In this document: in pieces, positions 1 to 8,126 of the stretch | How positions within the stretch are numbered: the first letter of the stretch is position 1 | How the letters are laid out: the number at the start of each line of letters is the position of its first letter | DNA from: Embleya sp051903075 | GTDB taxonomy: Bacteria; Actinomycetota; Actinomycetes; Streptomycetales; Streptomycetaceae | Reading direction: 5' to 3' | NCBI RefSeq assembly: GCF_051903075.1 | Contig: NZ_CP182422.1 | Coordinates: forward strand, 3,286,001-3,350,000 | Length of the DNA: 64,000 nucleotides | The notes under the pieces: generated by a model | What the model saw: the letters and a program-made list of their open reading frames with translations, nothing else | Told to the model about the DNA's origin: nothing | Databases searched by the model: none | Program-made: the position numbers and the translations under genes

Positions 1-2106
1 CCAGTTGGCCCGGCCCAGGAGGGTCATCAGCGAGGGCAGGATCACGATCCGGACCACGATCGCGTCGATCAGGACCGCGGCGGCCAGGCCGATGCCCATC
101 TGCTTCATGTCGAGCATGCTCAGCGTGCCGAAGACCAGGAAGACCGAGACCATCACGATCGCCGCGCTGGTGATCACGCCGGCCGAGCTGGTGATGCCGC
201 GCTCCACCGCCGCCTTGGTGGACATCCCCTGCATGGCCGCCTCGCGGATCCGGCTGACCACGAAGACGTGGTAGTCCATCGACAGGCCGAACAGGACCAC
301 GAACAGGAACAGCGGCAGCCAGGAGATGATCGCGCCGCTGGAGTGGAAGTCCAGGTACTTCTCGGCCCAGGTGTGCTGGAAGACCACGACCAGGAAGCCG
401 AAGGACGCCAGCGCGGAGAGCAGGTTGATCGCGATCGCGGTGAGCGCGACCACCACCGAGCGGAACGTCACCGACATCATCACGAAGGTCAGCAGCAGCA
501 CGAAGCCGATCACCAGCGGCAGCTTCTCCTGCACGTGGTCGGCGAAGTCCTTGTTCAGCGCCGTCTCGCCGGAGACCGCGAACTCCGCGCCCGCCACCTT
601 GCCGACGGTGTTCGGCAGCACGGTGTCCCGCAGTTGCTTCAGTGCCGTCTTGGCTTCCTTGGAGCTGGAGATGTGCGGCACGATCACGTCGGCCTTGAAC
701 GCGTGGCCGTCCTCGGAGACCAGTACCTCGACCGGGTCCTTGGCGAACAGCGGGTTGGTGCGGGTCTGCGCGACCGCCTTGTCCAGCGCGGCGCGGGTCT
801 CCTTCTCCTTGCCGGCCGGGGCGAGGGCGATCAGGTTGTACGGGCTGTGCTTGTTCGGGTAGGCGTCGGTCATCCGGTCGTAGGTCTGCATCGTGGCCAT
901 CGAGCGCGGGAAGTCGTCATCGGAGGTGTTCTGCAGCTTCATCCCGAAGGCCGGCAGGGCCAGCGCGCCGAGGGCGATCACCGACACCAGGAGGGTGGCC
1001 TTGGGGTGGTTCAGCGCCGGGCGCAGCATGGCCTTCCACACGCGCGGCTCGCGGTCGGCGCGGGCGGTCAGCCGCCACAGGATCGGCACTCGCGGCCGGT
1101 CGATGGTGTTGCCCAGCTTGGCGAGCAGGGCGGGCAGCACCGTGAGCGAGCCGATCATGGCGACCGCGACCACGATGATGCCGCCGGTGGCCAGGCTGGA
1201 GAAGACCGCGTCGTCGGCGATGTACATGCCGGCCATCGAGACGATCACCGCGATCGCGGAGACCACCACGGCGTGTCCGGAGGTGGCCGCGGCGATCTCG
1301 ATCGCGTCGATCCGGCCGCGGCCTTTGGCCCGCTCCTCACGCTCGCGCTTGACGTAGAAGAGCGAGTAGTCGACGCCGACCGCCATGCCCATCATCAGGA
1401 TGATGCTGGACACCGAGCCCGCGTCGGGGAAGACCGTGGAGGCGAGGCCGTACAGACCGATCGAGGCGCCCACCGCGGAGATCGCCAGCAGCACCGGCAC
1501 CGCGGCGGCGATCATCGCACCGAACGCGACCATCAGGATGACCAGGGTGATTGGCAGGCTGAACACCTCGGCCTTGCCGAGGTCCTCGGCGATCTGGTCC
1601 TGGATGCCCTTGCCGATCGAGGCGTCGCCGATCTCCTCGACCCGCAGGTCGGGGTGCGCCTTTTGCACACTCTCCGTCGCCTTCAGCAACGGGTCGATGT
1701 GGTCCTGGGCCTTGTCGGCCGACCCCTTCATGGTGAGCGGCACCAGCAGCGCTTTGCCGTTCGTGGCCGGGATCGGCGCGGAGACCTCGGCGACCTCGGG
1801 CAGCGCCTTCAGCTTGTCGGTGACCTCGGCGGCGACCTTGTTCGCCGCGGCCCGGTCCAGCTCGCCGCTCTTCGCGGTGATCAGCACGTTCTCGCTCGCC
1901 GCGCCGTAGAGGCCGTACTGCCGGGCGATCTGGTCGGCGCGGCCGGACTGGCCGGTGCCCATGTCGGACTTGGTGGTCTTCTCGGTGCCCGCCGCGCCGC
2001 CGACGACCAGGCAGACGGCGACGAACACGATCCACATGGTGATCGCCCGCCACGGGTGGGTGGCGCTCCATCGTGCGACACGAACGGTCGCCGGCTGCTT
2101 GGCCAT
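1..2106 (-). CDS. MMPL/RND family transporter, 3' end cut by window edge
   Basis: Inner-membrane exporter of the RND/MMPL class, proton-driven in the family. It reads from the ATG at 2106 through 702 codons without a stop, so the gene continues past position 1. A first membrane helix lies near residues 23-40 (WIVFVAVCLVVGG), followed by the large extracytoplasmic loop. The last visible residues, VVRIVILPSLMTLLGRANW, are the usual MMPL carboxy end, so little more than a cytoplasmic tail is missing. It lies downstream of the ipd operon on the same strand, but two hairpins (2292-2325, 2201-2222) separate them and an inverted repeat sits just upstream of its start, so it is probably transcribed separately. 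Family and orientation are secure. The substrate is unknown; export of lipid or sterol-type molecules is only inferred from the neighbours. Confidence 0.93.
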   Translation of the reverse strand, partial: MAKQPATVRVARWSATHPWRAITMWIVFVAVCLVVGGAAGTEKTTKSDMGTGQSGRADQIARQYGLYGAASENVLITAKSGELDRAAANKVAAEVTDKLKALPEVAEVSAPIPATNGKALLVPLTMKGSADKAQDHIDPLLKATESVQKAHPDLRVEEIGDASIGKGIQDQIAEDLGKAEVFSLPITLVILMVAFGAMIAAAVPVLLAISAVGASIGLYGLASTVFPDAGSVSSIILMMGMAVGVDYSLFYVKREREERAKGRGRIDAIEIAAATSGHAVVVSAIAVIVSMAGMYIADDAVFSSLATGGIIVVAVAMIGSLTVLPALLAKLGNTIDRPRVPILWRLTARADREPRVWKAMLRPALNHPKATLLVSVIALGALALPAFGMKLQNTSDDDFPRSMATMQTYDRMTDAYPNKHSPYNLIALAPAGKEKETRAALDKAVAQTRTNPLFAKDPVEVLVSEDGHAFKADVIVPHISSSKEAKTALKQLRDTVLPNTVGKVAGAEFAVSGETALNKDFADHVQEKLPLVIGFVLLLTFVMMSVTFRSVVVALTAIAINLLSALASFGFLVVVFQHTWAEKYLDFHSSGAIISWLPLFLFVVLFGLSMDYHVFVVSRIREAAMQGMSTKAAVERGITSSAGVITSAAIVMVSVFLVFGTLSMLDMKQMGIGLAAAVLIDAIVVRIVILPSLMTLLGRANW

Positions 2107-2138
2107 TGTCAGGTCCCCTCTTGAATGCGCTCTGCTTC

Positions 2139-2165
2139 CCGCTGACAGTTCGAGTCTGTCGGCGG
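2139..2165. promoter_or_regulatory. Inverted repeat upstream of the MMPL gene
   Basis: CCGCTGACAG and CTGTCGGCGG form 10-base arms with one mismatch around a 7-base spacer, 33 bases before the MMPL start codon. Position and symmetry suggest a repressor site, as is common for MMPL genes controlled by TetR proteins. The spacing differs from the CTGAC-N5-GTCAG sites elsewhere in the window, so a different regulator is likely. Function is inferred. Confidence 0.4.
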
Positions 2166-2200
2166 ACGGGTCGCGGAACACTGCGCCGGGACCCCGAGCA

Positions 2201-2222
2201 GGGGTGGGTCCAGACCCACCCC
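2201..2222. terminator. Short GC-rich hairpin between ipdC and MMPL
   Basis: GGGGTGGGTC and GACCCACCCC are perfect 10-base arms with a 2-base loop. It lies between the stronger hairpin at 2292-2325 and the MMPL start. It may back up termination of the ipd transcript or lie in the MMPL leader. Confidence 0.4.
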
Positions 2223-2291
2223 CCGGAGCGGCGAGGGCGTCGGCGGGGCGGGGTCGTTTGCGGCGAACTCGGCCGAATACGGCCGGACATG

Positions 2292-2325
2292 CCGCCGGCA
2301 CCGCCCACGGGGGCGGTGCCGGCGG
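2292..2325 (-). terminator. Terminator hairpin after ipdC
   Basis: Perfect 15-base stem (CCGCCGGCACCGCCC with GGGCGGTGCCGGCGG) and a 4-base loop, beginning 16 bases after the ipdC stop. There is no clear T tract, as is usual for actinomycete terminators. It probably ends the echA20-ipdA-ipdB-ipdC transcript. Confidence 0.65.
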
Positions 2326-2341
2326 TGGGGGCGGCGTGGGG

Positions 2342-3451
2342 TCAGACCCGGGCGGCCTCCAGGTCGTACAGGATCCCGCTCGCCTGCGCGGTGATCCGGT
2401 CGATCAACTCCGCGCACGAGGGCAGGTCTTCGATCACCCCGACCACCTGGCCGGAGGCCATCACGCCCAGGTCCGGTCGGCCGTCCACCATCGCGGCCTT
2501 GAGCAACATCGGCGTGTTGGCCGCCATCAGCACCTGCGGCCAGCTCAATCCCTGCGACTTCTTCATCGCCAGGCCCTCGCGGGCCATGTCGGTGAGTCTG
2601 GCGCCGCTGAGCTTGCGGAACCGCAGCGCGTTGGCGATCGAGCGCGGATAGCGGGCGAGCACCGAGCGCTGTTCGAGCCGCTTGACGAAGTCGGTGGCCA
2701 GCACCCGGTGCGGAACGCCGTCCACCTCCTTGGACACCACCGTGCCGCCCACGTCCGTGGCGAGGTAGACGTCCTTGACCGCGTTGCCCACGGGGCTGTC
2801 CGAGGTGAGCAGGAAGCGGGTGCCCATCGCGATCGCGTCGGCGCCGTACGCGAGCGCCGCGACCAGGCCGCGCCCGTCGAAGAAGCCGCCGGCCGCGATC
2901 ACCGTGACGTCGCTGCCCCGGAGCACGTCGGTGACCTGCGGCAGGAGCAGCGTGGTCGGGATCGAGCCGGTGTGGCCGCCGCCCTCGCCGCCCTGCACGA
3001 TCACCCCGTCGACGCCCCACTCGGCGACCTTCTGCGCATGCCGCTTGGCGCCGATCGAGGGCACCACCAGCATGCCGAGGTCGTGCGCCCGTGCGATCAG
3101 GTCCTTCTTCGGCGCCTGCGCGAACGAGGCGACCTTGATGCCCTCGCGACCCATCAGGTCGATCCGCTCGGCCGCGTCCGGCGCGTCCGCGCGCAGGTTG
3201 ACCGCGAACGGCTTGGCGGTGCGCTTCTTCACCGCCGCGATCGCCGCGACCAACTCCTCGTAGGTCATCGTGGCCGAGGCCAGGATGCCCAGGCCGCCCG
3301 CCTCGGCGGTGGCCGCGACCAGGCTCGGGTAGGACACGTAGCCCATGCCGGTCTGCACGATGGGATACTCGACGCCGAACTTCGTGGTGAAGCCGTTCCG
3401 CAGCGCCGGGTGCAGGCCGGCGGTCCCGCTCATACCGTCCGCCGCGCTCAC
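2342..3451 (-). CDS. ipdC: IpdC-type FMN-dependent (nitronate monooxygenase-fold) enzyme of steroid C/D-ring degradation
   Basis: TIM-barrel flavoprotein of the nitronate monooxygenase/2-nitropropane dioxygenase family. IpdC of actinobacteria acts on the hydroxylated HIP-CoA intermediate before ring opening. The chain starts with the family N-terminus (YPIVQTGMGYVSYPSLVAAT) and contains the FMN phosphate-binding segments VIVQGGEGGGHTG and VIAAGGFFDGRG. The GTG at 3451 is chosen because it forms a GTGA overlap with the ipdB stop and has a GAGG motif upstream; an ATG at 3433 would give 363 instead of 369 residues. Last gene of the echA20-ipdA-ipdB-ipdC operon, followed by a strong hairpin. Assignment rests on family plus conserved order with ipdAB, so confidence is high. 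Confidence 0.9.
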   Translation of the reverse strand: MSAADGMSGTAGLHPALRNGFTTKFGVEYPIVQTGMGYVSYPSLVAATAEAGGLGILASATMTYEELVAAIAAVKKRTAKPFAVNLRADAPDAAERIDLMGREGIKVASFAQAPKKDLIARAHDLGMLVVPSIGAKRHAQKVAEWGVDGVIVQGGEGGGHTGSIPTTLLLPQVTDVLRGSDVTVIAAGGFFDGRGLVAALAYGADAIAMGTRFLLTSDSPVGNAVKDVYLATDVGGTVVSKEVDGVPHRVLATDFVKRLEQRSVLARYPRSIANALRFRKLSGARLTDMAREGLAMKKSQGLSWPQVLMAANTPMLLKAAMVDGRPDLGVMASGQVVGVIEDLPSCAELIDRITAQASGILYDLEAARV

Positions 3452-4221
3452 GCCGGCACCTCGCGCAGGCGCATCCCGCGCGGGTCCAACACCTCGCGCA
3501 CGATCCGCAGTTCCTCGTCCGAGGGCACCCGCGAGGTGGGCACCTCGGCCGGGACCACCAGTTCGAAGCCGGTCGCCTCGACCACCTCGTCGACGCTCAC
3601 CCCGGGGTGCACCGACCGCAGCCGCATGACCTTGGTGTCGGTCTCGAAGTCGAGCACGCACAGGTTGGTGACGACCCGTCGGATCTCGTGGAAACGACCC
3701 GCCGAACCCGTCGCCGCGGCCCGGTCGTAGCCGACGCAGGAGACCATGTCCACCTTCGGCGTGAGCACGCGCGCCGAGTGCTTGGGGATCCAGTAACTGG
3801 TCGTGTGGTTGATCGTGTTGCCCGGTCCGCCGCGCGAACCGAGCACCTGGCGCTTGGGCCTGGCCCAGTCGCCGATCGCGGAGATGTTGGCGTTGCCGTG
3901 CGCGTCGATCTGCACCGGGCCCATCATCACGTGCCGGCGCCCGGAGGCGAGCACATCGAGCACCTGGCGGTACGGGATCCAGCCGACCACGGCGAACTCG
4001 TCCGGCTTGGCGCCCAGTCGGGCGTCGCCCTCGAAGAAGTACGACTCGCCGTTGGACAACATCAGGTCCGGCTCGAAAGTGGCGCGGGCCAGCCGGGCGC
4101 CGATGGTGGGGATGGTGCCCATCGGGCTGCCGATGATCTCGCCGTCGCCGCGGAAGCAGTCCGCGACGGCGGCCACGCACACGTCGGCGCGCGTCGCCTC
4201 GGTCAGGGTGTCGGTGCTCAC
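3448..4221 (-). CDS. ipdB: IpdB, beta subunit of the COCHEA-CoA ring-opening hydrolase
   Basis: Small subunit of the class I CoA-transferase-fold heteromer IpdAB. In mycobacteria and rhodococci IpdAB is a hydrolase that opens the last steroid ring of COCHEA-CoA rather than a true CoA transferase. 257 residues, close to the roughly 250 of the M. tuberculosis protein. Diagnostic stretches include GSPMGTIPTIGARLARATFE near residue 32 and GPVQIDAHGNANISAIGD near 100. GTG start at 4221 overlaps the ipdA stop (GTGA), and its own stop overlaps the ipdC start the same way, indicating translational coupling and equimolar subunits. Confidence 0.93.
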   Translation of the reverse strand: MSTDTLTEATRADVCVAAVADCFRGDGEIIGSPMGTIPTIGARLARATFEPDLMLSNGESYFFEGDARLGAKPDEFAVVGWIPYRQVLDVLASGRRHVMMGPVQIDAHGNANISAIGDWARPKRQVLGSRGGPGNTINHTTSYWIPKHSARVLTPKVDMVSCVGYDRAAATGSAGRFHEIRRVVTNLCVLDFETDTKVMRLRSVHPGVSVDEVVEATGFELVVPAEVPTSRVPSDEELRIVREVLDPRGMRLREVPA

Positions 4222-5087
4222 TTGGCGTTCTCCTTCGCGAACTCCGCGACGGCGGCCTGATACGCCGCTTCGCTCTCGACCTTCAGGAAGCGCTGCTCGA
4301 ACGCGGCCCACGCCTCGGGGTCGGCGGCGGCCGTCGCGTACGCCTTCTGGAACGCCTCATCACGGCCGTACTCCGGCGGACACTCGGTGAAGTGCGCCCC
4401 GTTCGGCGCCTCGACCACGCCGTGCGTCATGTAGCGGTGCACGGTCAGGGTGTGTACGCAGCCCGCCGCCTTGAGCAGTTCCTCGCTCGGCACCACCCGC
4501 TCCGCCGAGACGTACGCCTTCTCCGCCGCCAGGCAGAACAGGTCGTCCATGAACTGGTCCGGGCCGGTCAGCGCGGCATTTCCGCGCTCGTCGGCGACGT
4601 TGGCGTGGATCAGCGCGACGTCCAGGTTCAGCGCGGGCATCGCGACCAACGTCTCGTCGCCGTACGGCGATTCGATCGTCTTGAGGTGCGGCGAGACGGT
4701 GAGGATGTCCGAGCCCAGGCCCGCGCGGGTGGGCAGGAACGGCAGCCGCTGGGCGGCGGCGCGCAGCCCGGTGAGGAACATGCCCTCGTCGTACTCGACC
4801 GCCTCGACCAGGCCGTTCTCCCGGACGTGCCGGAAGTTGGGCTCCAGCGGGATCGAGTCGAGCGAGACGAACGCGTAGACGAGCTTGCGCGCCTTGCCGG
4901 CGCGGGCGAGCAGTCCGACGTCGGGACCGCCGTACGAGACGACGGTCAGGTCCTTGAGGTCGGATCGCAGGATCGCCCGGACCAGGGCCATCGGCTTGCG
5001 CCGCGACCCCCACCCGCCGATCCCGACGGTCATTCCGTCGGAGAGTTGTGCGACGACCTGATCGGGCGTCATGCGCTTGTCGGCCAT
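4218..5087 (-). CDS. ipdA: IpdA, alpha subunit of the COCHEA-CoA ring-opening hydrolase
   Basis: Large subunit of IpdAB. 289 residues from the ATG at 5087, with GGGAG upstream; the M. tuberculosis protein is of similar length. The N-terminal glycine-rich CoA-binding segment VGIGGWGSRRKPMALVRAI (from residue 21) and the DEGM segment around residues 100-103 are conserved. The glutamate in the latter (E101 here) is my match for the essential glutamate reported for IpdA, by memory-based alignment. Preceded by echA20 with a 35-base gap and coupled to ipdB by a GTGA overlap. The operon is probably controlled from the palindrome at 5993-6007. Confidence 0.93.
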   Translation of the reverse strand: MADKRMTPDQVVAQLSDGMTVGIGGWGSRRKPMALVRAILRSDLKDLTVVSYGGPDVGLLARAGKARKLVYAFVSLDSIPLEPNFRHVRENGLVEAVEYDEGMFLTGLRAAAQRLPFLPTRAGLGSDILTVSPHLKTIESPYGDETLVAMPALNLDVALIHANVADERGNAALTGPDQFMDDLFCLAAEKAYVSAERVVPSEELLKAAGCVHTLTVHRYMTHGVVEAPNGAHFTECPPEYGRDEAFQKAYATAAADPEAWAAFEQRFLKVESEAAYQAAVAEFAKENAK

Positions 5088-5122
5088 GGATGGTTGCTCC
5101 CGTCTCTGATGCGAGGTCCGCG

Positions 5123-5881
5123 TCACTTCGAGGTGTCCGCTTCGCGGCCCTCGGTGAAGGCGTCGCGCAGTTCGTCCGACACGCCGGTCAGGTTCAGCTC
5201 GAACGTGAAGCCCTGCTCGTAGCGGTACGAGCGCTTGACGTCGACCGGGTCGATGCCGTTCAGCGACGCCTTCGCGGCGCGGATCACGGTCGGGCTCTTG
5301 GCCGCGATCGTGCGGGCCACCTCGAACGCGGTCTCGACCAGCTTGTCCCGGTCGACCAGCTTGTAGATGGAGCCGTACGCGTGCAGTTCGGCCGCCGGGG
5401 CGTTCTCCGACGTGTAGACCATCTGCCGCATGCGGTGCTGCGGGACGAGCCGAGCCAGGTGGGTGGCCGCGCCGAGCGCGCCGCGGTCCACCTCGGGCAG
5501 GCCGAAGAACGCGTCGTGCGAGGCGATCACGATGTCCGCGTTGCCGACCAGGCCGATGCCGCCGCCGACGCAGAATCCGTGCACGGCCGCGATCACCGGC
5601 ACCTCGCAGTCGTACACCGCGGCGAACGCGTCGTAGCAGCCCTTGTTGGCCCCCACGAGCGCGTCGAAGCCCTCGGTGTTGGACATCTCCTTGATGTCGA
5701 CGCCGGCGTTGAAGCCGCGTCCCTCGGCCCGGAGCACCACGACCCGGACCTGCCGGTCGCGGCTCGCCTCGCGGAGCCGGTCCGCGAGTTCGAACCAGCC
5801 GGCGACGGTGAGCGCGTTGACGGGGGGTGCGTCGAGCACCACCTCGGCGATGCCCTCACGCACCTCGTAACGGATAGCCAT
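5123..5881 (-). CDS. echA20: EchA20, crotonase-fold hydrolase opening the steroid D ring
   Basis: Crotonase-superfamily enzyme. In the HIP pathway EchA20 opens the cyclopentanone ring to give the substrate chain passed to IpdAB. 252 residues from the ATG at 5881; an in-frame ATG at 5896 is possible, and neither has a strong Shine-Dalgarno. The oxyanion-hole signatures are visible as GRGFNAGVDIKEM (about residue 55) and HGFCVGGGIGLVGNADIVIA (about residue 99). First gene of the ipd operon and divergent from an SDR gene, exactly the order seen around Rv3549c-Rv3550 in M. tuberculosis, which supports the assignment beyond the general family. Confidence 0.9.
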   Translation of the reverse strand: MAIRYEVREGIAEVVLDAPPVNALTVAGWFELADRLREASRDRQVRVVVLRAEGRGFNAGVDIKEMSNTEGFDALVGANKGCYDAFAAVYDCEVPVIAAVHGFCVGGGIGLVGNADIVIASHDAFFGLPEVDRGALGAATHLARLVPQHRMRQMVYTSENAPAAELHAYGSIYKLVDRDKLVETAFEVARTIAAKSPTVIRAAKASLNGIDPVDVKRSYRYEQGFTFELNLTGVSDELRDAFTEGREADTSK

Positions 5882-5992
5882 GGCAACCAGATCCATTCGG
5901 CCGCGTGCGTCGGATCGGCCGGTCATGCGCCCGGTACCGGCGGGTGCGGCCGACGCGGCCGTCCGGTCGTGAGAGGCACATCACCACCCGAT

Positions 5993-6007
5993 CTGACTGA
6001 TCGTCAG
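5993..6007. promoter_or_regulatory. CTGAC-N5-GTCAG palindrome between echA20 and the SDR gene
   Basis: Perfect core arms CTGAC/GTCAG around TGATC, extended to ATCTGAC...GTCAGAT (5991-6009). It lies 112 bases from the echA20 start and 89 from the divergent SDR start, so one site could control both transcripts. It is the best-conserved member of the family found throughout the window. Confidence 0.75.
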
Positions 6008-6095
6008 ATTTCTGCCACCATAGTTGACCCCGAGCGACCCACGCCAGACGAACCGAGCGTGGCGCCCACGACACCGCAGACCTCCGGGAGCCACC

Positions 6096-6899
6096 ATGAC
6101 CTCCGCCACCGACCCGCTCGACATGGGCGGACGCGTCGTCCTCGTCACCGGCGGCGGCAAGGGCATCGGACGGGGCATCAGCGAACGTTTCCTGGCCGCC
6201 GGCGCCGACGTGGTGGTGTGTTCGCGCCAGGCGCCGGACACGCTGCCGAGCGTCGGCGGACGCAGCGCGGTGTTCACCCCGGCCGACGTGCGCGACCCCG
6301 ACACCGCGTTCGCGGCGGTGGCGTTCACCGAGGAACGGTTCGGCCGGCTCGATGTACTGGTGAACAACGCGGGCGGCGCGCCGCAGACCGACGCGGCCAC
6401 CGCGTCGCCGCGCTTCTCCCGCGCGATCATCGAGCTGAACCTGCTCGGCCCGCTGTATTTCGCCCAGGCCGCCCACCGCTTGATGCACCGTCAGGAAACC
6501 GGCGGGGTGATCGTGAACATCTCCAGCGTGAGCGGCGTACGCCCCTCGCCGGGCACCGCGGCCTACGGCGCGGCCAAGGCCGGGATGAATTCGCTCACCC
6601 GCTCGCTCGCGGTCGAGTGGGCGCCGAAGATCCGCCTCAACTCGGTGATCGTGGGCCTGGTCCGGACCGAACAGGCCCACCTGCACTACGGGGACGAGGC
6701 CGGCGTACAGCGCGTCGCGGACACCATCCCGCTCGGACGGATGGCCGATCCGAGCGATGTGGCGGACGTATGTCTGTTCCTCGCGTCGCCGATGTCACGG
6801 TACGTCAGCGGAGCTGAACTGCTCATGCACGGCGGCGGGGAAATGCCCGCTTTCCTCCGTGCGGCGGACAGCGGTACGGATCATGCGCCCGTAAACTGA
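6096..6899 (+). CDS. Short-chain dehydrogenase/reductase of the ipd cluster (Rv3549c-like)
   Basis: Classical NAD(P)-dependent SDR, 267 residues. TGGGKGIG cofactor motif at residues 18-25, NNAG at 90-93, catalytic serine in NISSVSG (143-146), Tyr157 and Lys161 in YGAAK. ATG at 6096 with CGGGAG five bases upstream. Divergent from echA20 across a shared palindrome and followed four bases later by the TetR gene. The M. tuberculosis cluster has an SDR (Rv3549c) in this position, with an unassigned or redundant role in C/D-ring degradation. Oxidation or reduction of a hydroxyacyl-CoA is inferred; the exact substrate is not readable. Confidence 0.88.
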   Translation: MTSATDPLDMGGRVVLVTGGGKGIGRGISERFLAAGADVVVCSRQAPDTLPSVGGRSAVFTPADVRDPDTAFAAVAFTEERFGRLDVLVNNAGGAPQTDAATASPRFSRAIIELNLLGPLYFAQAAHRLMHRQETGGVIVNISSVSGVRPSPGTAAYGAAKAGMNSLTRSLAVEWAPKIRLNSVIVGLVRTEQAHLHYGDEAGVQRVADTIPLGRMADPSDVADVCLFLASPMSRYVSGAELLMHGGGEMPAFLRAADSGTDHAPVN

Positions 6900-6903
6900 C
6901 GGC

Positions 6904-7554
6904 ATGACAGGACAAGTTCGCACCGTCGACGGCCGCGTCGCCGGGCGACGCGGACAGGCGACGCGGCAAAAGCTGCTCGACTGCCTCCGCGAGATGCTCG
7001 ACACGTCTCCGTACCGGGACGTCAAGGTCATCGACGTCGCCCGTATGGCAGGCACCTCTCCCGCCACCTTCTACCAGTACTTCCAGGATGTCGAGAGCGC
7101 GATCCTGGAGATCGCCAACGACATGGCCAAGGACGGCCAGCGGCTGAAGACCCTCGCCGAGGACCAGAGCTGGGCGGGCAAGGGCGGCTACGCCGCCGCC
7201 GAGGCCCTGGCCGACGGATTCCTGGAGTTCTGGCGGGACTACGAGCCGATCCTGCGCGTCGTCGACCTCGCGTCGGCCGAGGGCGACAAGCGGTTCTACA
7301 AGGTGCGCCAGAAGATCCTCACGGCGGTCACCGGCTCGCTCACCGAGGCGATCGAGAACATGCAGGCCAAGGGCAAGGTCGGCGAGGAGGTGCACGCCAA
7401 CGCCATGGCGGGCACGCTGGTCGCCATGCTGGCGGCGGTGGCCGGCCACCAGAAGGGCTTCGAATCCTGGAACATCAAGATGAAGGACGTCCGCCCGGCA
7501 CTCTCCACGCTGGTCTACATGGGCGTCACAGGAAAGAAGCCCCCCACGCGGTAA
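6904..7554 (+). CDS. TetR family regulator, candidate regulator of the CTGAC-N5-GTCAG regulon
   Basis: 216 residues with an N-terminal TetR helix-turn-helix at about residues 18-62 (VKVIDVARMAGTSPATFYQY) and a helical ligand-binding domain. It starts 4 bases after the SDR stop, so the two are cotranscribed from the promoter carrying the 5993-6007 palindrome, which implies autoregulation. It is the only TetR in the window. It does not look like KstR2 as I know it from M. tuberculosis, and the operators around it differ from KstR2 sites. That it binds the repeated palindrome is inference. Its ligand would be expected to be a CoA thioester, by analogy with KstR/KstR2. Confidence 0.88.
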   Translation: MTGQVRTVDGRVAGRRGQATRQKLLDCLREMLDTSPYRDVKVIDVARMAGTSPATFYQYFQDVESAILEIANDMAKDGQRLKTLAEDQSWAGKGGYAAAEALADGFLEFWRDYEPILRVVDLASAEGDKRFYKVRQKILTAVTGSLTEAIENMQAKGKVGEEVHANAMAGTLVAMLAAVAGHQKGFESWNIKMKDVRPALSTLVYMGVTGKKPPTR

Positions 7555-8126
7555 CCCCAGGGGCCCTCAACCGCCGGACGGGCTGCCCCCAGCCCGCCCG
7601 GCGCTCGAGAACCACAACCCTCGAACCCAGCCCGTCCGTCGCTTGAGGACAACCGGGTTCAACCACAACCCACGGATCCGAACCGAGCAACCCCAGCCCG
7701 TCCGGCGCTTGAGGACAACGCTCTAAACCGCAACCCACGGATCCGAACCGAGCAACCCCAGCCCGTCCGGCGCTTGAGGACAACGCTCTAAACCGCAACC
7801 CACGGATCAGGACCAAGCAACCCCAGCCCGTCCGGCGCTTGAGGACAACCGGGTTCAACCACAGCCCACGGATCCGAGCCGAGCAAACCCAGCCCGTCCG
7901 GCGCTTGAGGACAACGCTCTAAACCGCAACCCACGGATCCGAACCGAGCAACCCCAGCCCGTCCGGCGCTTGAGGACAACGCTCTAAACCGCAACCCACG
8001 GATCAGGACCAAGCAACCCCAGCCCGTCCGGCGCTTGAGGACAACCGGGTTCAACCACAGCCCACGGATCCGAGCCGAGCAAACCCAGCCCGTCCGGCGC
8101 TTGAGGACAAGGCGAGCCGGACCCGG
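7555..8126. repeat. Tandem array of the CCCGTCCGGCGCTTGAGGAC element with 195-base higher-order repeats
   Basis: No gene. About nine copies of CAGCCCGTCCGGCGCTTGAGG occur every 65-66 bases (near 7589, 7628, 7694, 7759, 7824, 7890, 7955, 8020, 8086). Three spacer types (one with CGCTCTAAACC, one with GATCAGGACC, one with CCGGGTTCAACC) follow the same order twice, so 7696-7890 and 7891-8086 are near-identical 195-base blocks: a recent duplication. The first copies, near 7572-7603, pair as an inverted repeat and probably terminate the tetR transcript. The same element recurs near 13.6, 55.7 and 63.7 kb. Confidence 0.85.

Noticed and set aside
268..2124. Long plus-strand open frame of about 618 codons
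   Set aside because: Antisense shadow of the MMPL gene; translation is His/Arg/Gln/Asp-rich with no family features.
5882..6095. KstR2-type CAAG-N2-CTTG or KstR-type AAC-N2-GTT operators in front of the ipd genes
   Set aside because: None visible; the only clear symmetry is the CTGAC-N5-GTCAG palindrome.
7555..8126. CRISPR-like regular spacing of a conserved repeat
   Set aside because: Spacers themselves repeat in a fixed order, the repeat is the common streptomycete intergenic element, and no cas genes are near.
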